A DNA stretch of 64,000 bases from positions 60,335,676 through 60,399,675 of the forward strand of contig CM049316.1 in NCBI GenBank assembly GCA_026874595.1. Reading direction: 5' to 3'. Numbering within the stretch: the stretch's first letter is position 1; every line of letters starts with the position of its first letter. Below are positions 58,107-64,000 of the stretch, in pieces. The translations under genes and the position numbers were made by a program. This stretch comes from Sipunculus nudus (taxonomy: Eukaryota > Annelida > Sipuncula > Golfingiida > Sipunculidae). The notes beneath the pieces are model-generated. The model searched no databases and was not told the origin of the DNA. It saw only the letters and a list, made by a program, of their open reading frames with translations.

Positions 58107-60587
58107 ATGAATGAGTTATTTCTCGTTTCATGCTGCCTTGTGTCTGGTAAATATAAATGTCAGCATCGTATGTCTCATCTTATGACATGCCAGGTCCGAT
58201 ACAAAGTGGCCCTTAGGAATATCAATGACATTATTTGATTTCCTGTTTCCTGTAGACGGGAATGGGGATGATCGAGACGTCATGGCAGTTATAATGTCAT
58301 CAGAGAGAACATTTATCGCTGTGACAAACCCTTCATGCATTCCTCAGACAGGCATGAGGCTAAACCTTTAGCTGTAGAGACAAGAAAGGTCTCTTTACAA
58401 GGCCATCCTCCACCTCCAAATATATTTAATGTATAAAAGATTAGTGGGGGCGGAATAAACTATTTCCAGTCGACTGTTCTCACGATAATGGTTATGTGAA
58501 CATGTCACGACATTAGTTTACGACATATATCGTAAATTGGCACTTCCGGCTTGCCATTGAACCTAACGGTATTTTAGTCTTTTATGTGCTTTTTCAGATT
58601 TGCAAATTAACAGAATGATGAATTAATATTATATTAATACCATAATTTATTTTGGAGAACGGATACTAGTATTTAAAATTTAATAAATGCAGAGAAAAAC
58701 AGATTGACACGCATGTAGTGGGATATTGGACTAATCCATCAATTATATGCTGACGTGATTAAAATTTCTCTTTTCATTTTGACAGTTCAGGATGTGATAG
58801 ATGTTGTGGATAGAAATCTAAATTTCGGAGTGTTTATGATAATACAAATTAGTTTTTATTTTTCGTTTGACAGTGTCATTTAGTCTCATGCATGCCACTG
58901 ACACATACGTATTTTCGATGGGCTGCATGGCTGACAAAAAGTCTTTCTCCCTTTGATCAAATGAATATTAATATAAAGTAGCAGATTCAATAAGTTCCAA
59001 AGTGAAACATTTAAAAAACCTCGGGATTTTTTTTAAACCTCGGGATTTATGAATGGTGGCAGGATTGAGTTATATCTGAAAGAAATCCTTTTAATTCAAG
59101 TAAATAAAAAAATCCAAGAAAAATGCCGTTCACAGCAAGAAGATCAGGCGGTAACGAAGTTTTGATCGTGCAAAGACAGGAATTTAGAAGATCAAGGAAA
59201 AAACGAAATTCGCCCTCATGCGAATTGATAGGATAGGATACATCCCACACAGCCTGGTAAAAGTAGTTAGTCCATGTACCAGAGAGAGTGTATTATGTCA
59301 CGCTTTAGCAAGTGACGGTATCTACAGGCCCGGTCATTACATTAAAGCCTTGGCGAGAAAAAGACGCAAAGACGTGACGTGGGGAATGACCGACTAATTC
59401 GCAGGGCGAGGAGACTCCACTTTATGGCGAGCTGAGCATTTCAAAGTTCATTTCCTTGATAAGCACATCAGGAAGGGTGGCAGCGTATACCCGCTACCCC
59501 TGGATTCCAAAGTATTGGGCTCAAGAGCAGGTCTTATCTGAGACAGACCTTTGCTAATGGGGCCCGGGGAAGATACTGATGGTTGATGTCTGACGAGCCA
59601 GCGGAGGGGGAAGCCGTGGTGATTTGTGACACCTTCTCCGCCCTTGCAGGCCGGCGTCACTCCGCGGTGAGGTTTTAGGATCAACTGCCGGAGATAAGGC
59701 CGTTACCACAAAGTCATGCACCTCAGAAGAAAACCCCTTTTCTTCAAAGACTGTTTATCTTATCTTCATCCGGGTCTTATTACAGTGTGGTGAGAGTAAA
59801 TCCTTCACTCCTATACTCTTTTTACGTTTTCTGTAGGCGAGAGATTACCACTTTTAGTTTACTGATATATCATTTCCCATTCTCATGCTGAAACGCAAGG
59901 ACTCCTGTCCGTTCAAATACAGATGATGACATATAATTTATTTTAAATAGCGATATATTTCATATGAACTTTTTTATCGTTAGTTGCTTATAAGATAAAA
60001 AACATACGGTCTCTGTCAAATATTAACAAATATAAATAAGTAAGTGTCCTAGACAGATATCCGCTCTATGTAAGACTGATAAGCTAGTATAGGCCTACAT
60101 AACATTATATATCAAATGTCGTTGTGCCGGACTCTACCAATAAGTGTCCTTTGTTAAGACAGGTGTCTTTATTTTAGTAGGGAAGTTTATTGTATTTAAA
60201 TATTATTATTATTTGACTGATTCTATTGAGCTAATATAAAAAACTGCATGACTTTACATGTATATGTACTTAGAAATAAGATCTTGTGGGACCTGTAATA
60301 AATCTTCTCCACCAACCTGGGGCCCCCATTTGGTAAAGACTTACACTGAATGTAAGGGTTGGTACATCGATGAAGAAAAAAAAACATAGTTAGTTATATA
60401 TAGCATCTCTGATATTAAAACTAATGGTCTGTTTTATTTTTTTTAACGACGAGAATCATGTAATAGCCTCTAGCTTGTAAACCTGTATATACATTTTCGA
60501 AAACTCTCACAGTAACCCTAACACAAAAGACAATCATTTATTCACACGCTCGCCGAAAAGGGACATTACCACACCGCGCAGACTCGG
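58105..60587. other. Unassigned DNA, possible conserved block at 59380-59780
   Basis: No gene recognised. 59380-59780 has balanced composition, no repeat partner, and an 80-codon minus-strand frame (59448-59684) with no domain. CCTCGGGATTT is duplicated 19 bp apart near 59019 and 59038. Confidence 0.35.
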
Positions 60588-61212
60588 AGAGAAGAAGAAG
60601 AAGAAGAAAGTTTATTCTGGAAATAAAGGCCACAGGCCCATAGTTCCTATCAACATTTACAAGTCTTATTATATAAGCAAAAATGGAGAGTTCACAGTTA
60701 TGATCAATTTTAATTTAAATTGTAAACAAACAATCAAACAAACAACAAACAAAGAATAATATTAATAAATAAATAAACATCTAACCAAGTAACACTGTAT
60801 CTTAAAACTAAGTATGGAATAAGAAATGATAAAATAACCAGTTTGCAAATACATAAGAATAATAGTAATAGTAATAATAATAGTAATAACTATTAAAATA
60901 ATAATCTATAATCAATAGACATCCTTAACTTCAATTTTACATGCTATTAAAAGATAATTTCCAATACCAAATTCAAGCACTTACACAACTAAAATATATA
61001 CATGTACATGCAAGACATTTTACTTCTAATATGTCTCATTTTTTAATATAACTATACTTTCCTTTATTAACCTTAATCTATTAACCTCTAGTCAAGCAAT
61101 ATACATATTCAAACCAATATATTTATATGTATATACTTTCTACTGACTATTGCTGAATGGATTGAATCGGGCAAGGGATCATTTCTTTAAAATATTTACA
61201 GTTTTAATATCT

Positions 61213-61776
61213 CTAGAAAAATGACAATGTCTGGTTTTCAATTACTGTTGATCTCCTTTTAAAACTATAAAACACGTAAGCTGCTAAATTTGTTATTTGG
61301 AATAAGTTATCAAAATTTAGTATCAACTTGAAGTTATATTCATTTGGTTCATGGAATTTCTTTGGTATATATTTGTTCCGCAGATCAGTATATAAAGAAC
61401 ATTCCAATAGAAAATGAGTTTCATCCTCAATTATATTATATCCATTTTTTAAACAAAATAAACATATTCTCTCTTCTCTCGGGATACCTTTATGTCGACC
61501 ATTTTCTACTGCCAATGTATGATTTGCACATCTAAATTTTGCTAAAGCAGTTCTATAACCTTTATTTGTGACACATAATAAATATTTTTCAATGGTAAGC
61601 ATGGACTTGAATACACCATAATAATACAACTTACTACAGTCCGTAATATCATTATGCCACTTTTGTTGTGCCATATCTATAATTCTCTGTTTAATACTAA
61701 TGATAAAGTGGTCAACATTACCAACATCTTGAGCCATCAAAATATATCCAAATCCAGCTTTCTTATGAGCTTCCAT
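61213..61776 (-). pseudogene. LINE C-terminal domain
   Basis: 187 codons open on the minus strand. It starts just after the deletion junction with NVDHFIISIKQRIIDMAQQK, a segment typical of the region downstream of RT in LINEs. C-x2-C-x12-H-x4-C (C105, C108, H121, C126) then gives the same motif type as the LINE at 34.2-35.9 kb. Ends in a hydrophobic stretch and the stop. The first Met is accidental: the frame enters from upstream. Confidence 0.85.
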
Positions 61777-62224
61777 AATTTATTTGCATCCCTATTATTT
61801 AAAATGTCTGCAACAACAATCTTTTCTTTGATATTCTGTTTGTCTTCACACAATTTTTTAAACTTATTTCTCTCTTCCTTGTATGCTTGTAAATCATCTT
61901 GATAATGTGTTATTCTATATTTATCCAGTAACTTATATTTGTGTTGTTTTGCCAACTCGCACTCTTTGTCCCACCAACCAGGCTTTTCTCGTACTTATTT
62001 CTTTGTTTCAAATCTAGAGTAAAAGTTTGTTTTATAAAATTATTTAAATATTCTAAGGCTACATCTGGATCACATTCAGTAAGCTGACCAAATTCTGTTG
62101 TGTACTGGTCATACTTGTTTAGAAAATGTATTTCAAGTTCAATGGGATCTTCTGTTTTTAATTTATGTTTTACCCATTGTGTACAGTTAGTGTGTTTATT
62201 TAAATCAGTTGCATCTGTTTTAAC
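61740..62224 (-). pseudogene. LINE region between endonuclease and RT, broken
   Basis: After the stop that ends the endonuclease frame (62225-62227) the same frame continues for about 75 codons (WVKHKLKTEDPIELEIHFLN and following). A frameshift near 61983-61995 moves it to the frame with GWWDKECELAKQHKYKLLDK. The segment ends with NNRDANKLWKLIRKL, which in complete LINEs stands shortly before the RT. Here it runs straight into the C-terminal domain in another frame, marking the deletion point at about 61740-61785. Confidence 0.8.
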
Positions 62225-63028
62225 CTATAAGGAACACATAACTGGAAAATGATCTGATATATCTAATTTTAACACACTAAAAGACTTAACATAACTAAAA
62301 AGTTCAGTACTCGCAATAATGTAATCCACTACACTCTGTCCATTATATGTAATACATGTATATTCACCAGATACATCATAATTAACCCTGCCATTTAGAA
62401 TATGTATATTATAAGAACAACAAAGATTTTGCAATGAAAAACCAAACTTATTAATTTTACGGTCTCTAGAGTTTCTGCCTAATTTAAAATCTTCTGTAGG
62501 ATATGCCTCATTAATTACATGTTCAAGGGTATCACTTTCAATGTAATCAGGCAAGCAGCCAATCCGTGCATTTAGGTCACCCATAATGATAATATACAAA
62601 TCTTGATGTTTGGCCATAATTTCTGCCAATATATTTTTTATTCGAATTATACCATCATTTTCATTGACATATTGATAAACCGGTGATCCTTCTGGGGCAA
62701 CATATACACATAAAAGTAAAATATTATCCTTTAAATTAAAAGCAGCACCATCTATGATAAATGCAGTGATATCCATGTATTTATAAATCCTTAAAATCCT
62801 GAAATTACAAACTTTTCTGAAACAAACTAGTACCCCACCTCTGGACAGTTCACTTCTAGCATTTCCAACACAATAAAAATCTTTAAAGTGTTCATCAAAT
62901 TGGTCTGAAACAGTACTCCAGGTTTCCACAATACAAAGTATATCTGCAGGGTTCAACATCTCTATGAAATCAGGTGTATGCAGTTTTGATTTTAGACCCC
63001 CTGCATTCCAGGAAATTAAAGAAACCAT
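62225..63028 (-). pseudogene. LINE AP-like endonuclease domain
   Basis: 267 codons from an internal Met. The signature residues of the exonuclease-endonuclease-phosphatase fold are present: SWNAGGL (N8), VETW (E35), YVAPEGS (Y109), MGDLNARIG (D151, N153), SVVDYIIAS (D235) and SDHFPV (D259, H260). In LINEs this domain nicks the target DNA to prime reverse transcription. All key residues look intact, so the domain itself could have been active when inserted. It ends at a TAG at 62225-62227, after which the coding sense continues. Confidence 0.93.
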
Positions 63029-63586
63029 TTTATATTTATCTAAAGCAAATGTTTTGTTTTTACCAGTGCAGTTGTTATTAGTAAATGATAAGCTTACCTT
63101 TGTCTGTGGTGTTAGACTGTTAATAGTGCATGTTTGTGTTAGCAGAATAGGATTTTCATCATCATCATCATGGTTAATGGTGCATGGGTGTTTCAGTGCA
63201 TCCCAATCTTCATGTGCAGAACCTGAATGAGAAAGATCAATTAATTTTGTATCTGTTCTACTGTTTACAAAAGAAACATTAACATCGACATCATCATCAT
63301 TTGTATCGAAACATGAAATATTAACACATTGACTATCATTATTTATCTGTTCATATGAAATTTTTACATCTGAATTTAGCCTAGTTTTAGTTAATTTTGT
63401 ATCTGTTCTACTGTTTACACAAGAAACATTTACATCAACATCATCATCATTTGTATCAAAGCATGAAACATTTATACATTGACTATCATTATTTATCTCT
63501 TCATATGAGTTTTTAACATCCGAGTTAAACCTAGTTTTACATATGGTAGAGTTTTTGTATTCATATTCATTGCCCTGGCCATATCC
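63029..63586 (-). pseudogene. LINE linker with two 50-residue acidic repeats
   Basis: Open in the same frame as both the ORF1 remains and the endonuclease, without a stop. It carries a direct repeat of 150 bp (63240-63389 and 63390-63540), i.e. exactly 50 codons, with NDSQCINVSCFDTNDDDVDV and its near copy. A further acidic run, HDDDDENP, lies closer to the endonuclease. Such an extension before the endonuclease is not part of the usual domain. It may be an N-terminal extension of ORF2 or a linker in an ORF1-ORF2 fusion. Confidence 0.75.
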
Positions 63587-63989
63587 TCATTCAGTTCCAG
63601 TGTTTGGATTTTCGGGCCTGTCACTAACTATGGGTCTGCCCTTCCTGTGCCCAATACACTTTATCTTATCACTTTCTGAATCCCAAATGTAGACATCATT
63701 CTCTATAATCAGTTTATCATATCTCAACTGCGCCCACAGTTTGTCTTCTTTGGCCTGTTTAAGCCTTGGTTTAAGACACCTTCGGGCTTCTCTGACTCTT
63801 TCACTGAAGTCTTCCTGGACATACACTGGAGATTCTATCTTCTTTAACTCTTTGCGAGCCTGACCCAGAACTTTTTCTCTTTCTTTTAAACTTTCCAAAC
63901 TTGACAATGACTGGCCGCGGTTTGCCTGTAATCTCCCAAAGGAGCCTGTGCGCTCTCTCTATTTCAATTTCCTCAACGTCAAGCTTCAT
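63587..63989 (-). pseudogene. LINE ORF1p-like protein, C-terminal part, frameshifted
   Basis: The upstream part (63989 to about 63895) has EIEIERAHRLLWEITGKP and RPVIVKF, the RRM-to-C-terminal-domain signature (IERAHR...RPVIVKF) of L1-type ORF1 RNA-binding proteins. A one-base frameshift near 63890-63900 changes frame; the second frame continues with EREKVLGQARKELK, VYVQEDFSERVREARR and WAQLRYDKLIIEN, the known C-terminal-domain text. It ends at a TGA (63587-63589), after which the same frame stays open into the endonuclease. Confidence 0.88.
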
Positions 63990-64000
63990 TTCTTCATTCA

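Larger units (their letters stand above)
60588..64000 (-). mobile_element. LINE lacking its RT region, continues past the window
   Basis: On the minus strand the order is: ORF1 remains, acidic repeat-bearing linker, AP-like endonuclease, linker domain, C-terminal domain, AT-rich 3' UTR (60611-61212), GGGCCTGTGGCC, AATAAACTTTC and a (CTT)n tail at 60590-60610. The reverse transcriptase between linker and C-terminal domain is missing. The ORF1 type suggests an L1/Tx1-like or related lineage, but clade placement needs the RT. The 5' end lies beyond 64000. Confidence 0.92.

Noticed and set aside
57877-58131. 84-codon SLSLSL frame
   Set aside because: Translated (GA)n satellite.
1-64000. CRISPR arrays, operons, integrase or phage genes
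   Set aside because: No regularly spaced palindromic repeats and no prokaryotic gene layout; all spaced repeats are microsatellites or tandem duplications.

Overview
The window looks like gene-poor, AT-rich nuclear DNA from an animal, most likely a lophotrochozoan and probably a mollusc. That assignment is inference from the style of the DNA: long (TA)n, (GA)n and (CT)n microsatellites, many short inverted-repeat transposons, L1/CR1-type LINE remnants, and no prokaryotic operon structure. I see no complete host protein-coding gene. Most open frames are chance frames or translated microsatellites. The only coding remains I can name are broken retrotransposon frames.

Layout. 1-13.4 kb: unassigned DNA, three copies of a small transposon (family A, termini CAGGGGCGG / CAGAAGCGG) each with a perfect 5-bp target duplication, a pogo-like element (6.85-7.9 kb), tandem duplications and TA/CA tracts. 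11.4-38.1 kb: five copies or pieces of a second small transposon (family B, terminus CAGTGGCGTCAAT). Two of these keep perfect 8-bp target duplications and several carry an internal TA tract. Families C, D and E lie between 20.5 and 25.7 kb; E is inserted inside one copy of a duplicated repeat. 28.3 kb: a LINE 3' end. 30.97-31.27 kb: an almost perfect 90-bp inverted repeat. 34.2-35.86 kb: a 5'-truncated LINE with a recognisable reverse transcriptase and a C-terminal zinc-knuckle-like motif, broken by a frameshift and a stop. 41.46-42.56 kb: a GC-rich block made of six abutting inverted modules in an interlocked order, the most unusual structure here. 44.6-45.15 kb: two local tandem duplications. 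46.5-46.95 kb: a possible promoter/first exon. 52.96 kb: an orphan frame with a signal-peptide-like start. 60.59-64.0 kb: a minus-strand LINE running off the window end, with ORF1 remains, an acidic repeat-bearing linker, an AP-like endonuclease and a C-terminal domain, but with the reverse-transcriptase region deleted.

No working gene pathway is visible. The story is serial invasion and decay of mobile elements, with microsatellites growing at fixed places inside some of them. Stretches with no assigned element between repeats, especially 26.1-26.5, 29.35-29.55, 39.2-39.5, 40.3-40.7 and 59.4-59.8 kb, could be intron or intergenic regulatory DNA, but that cannot be shown from one sequence.
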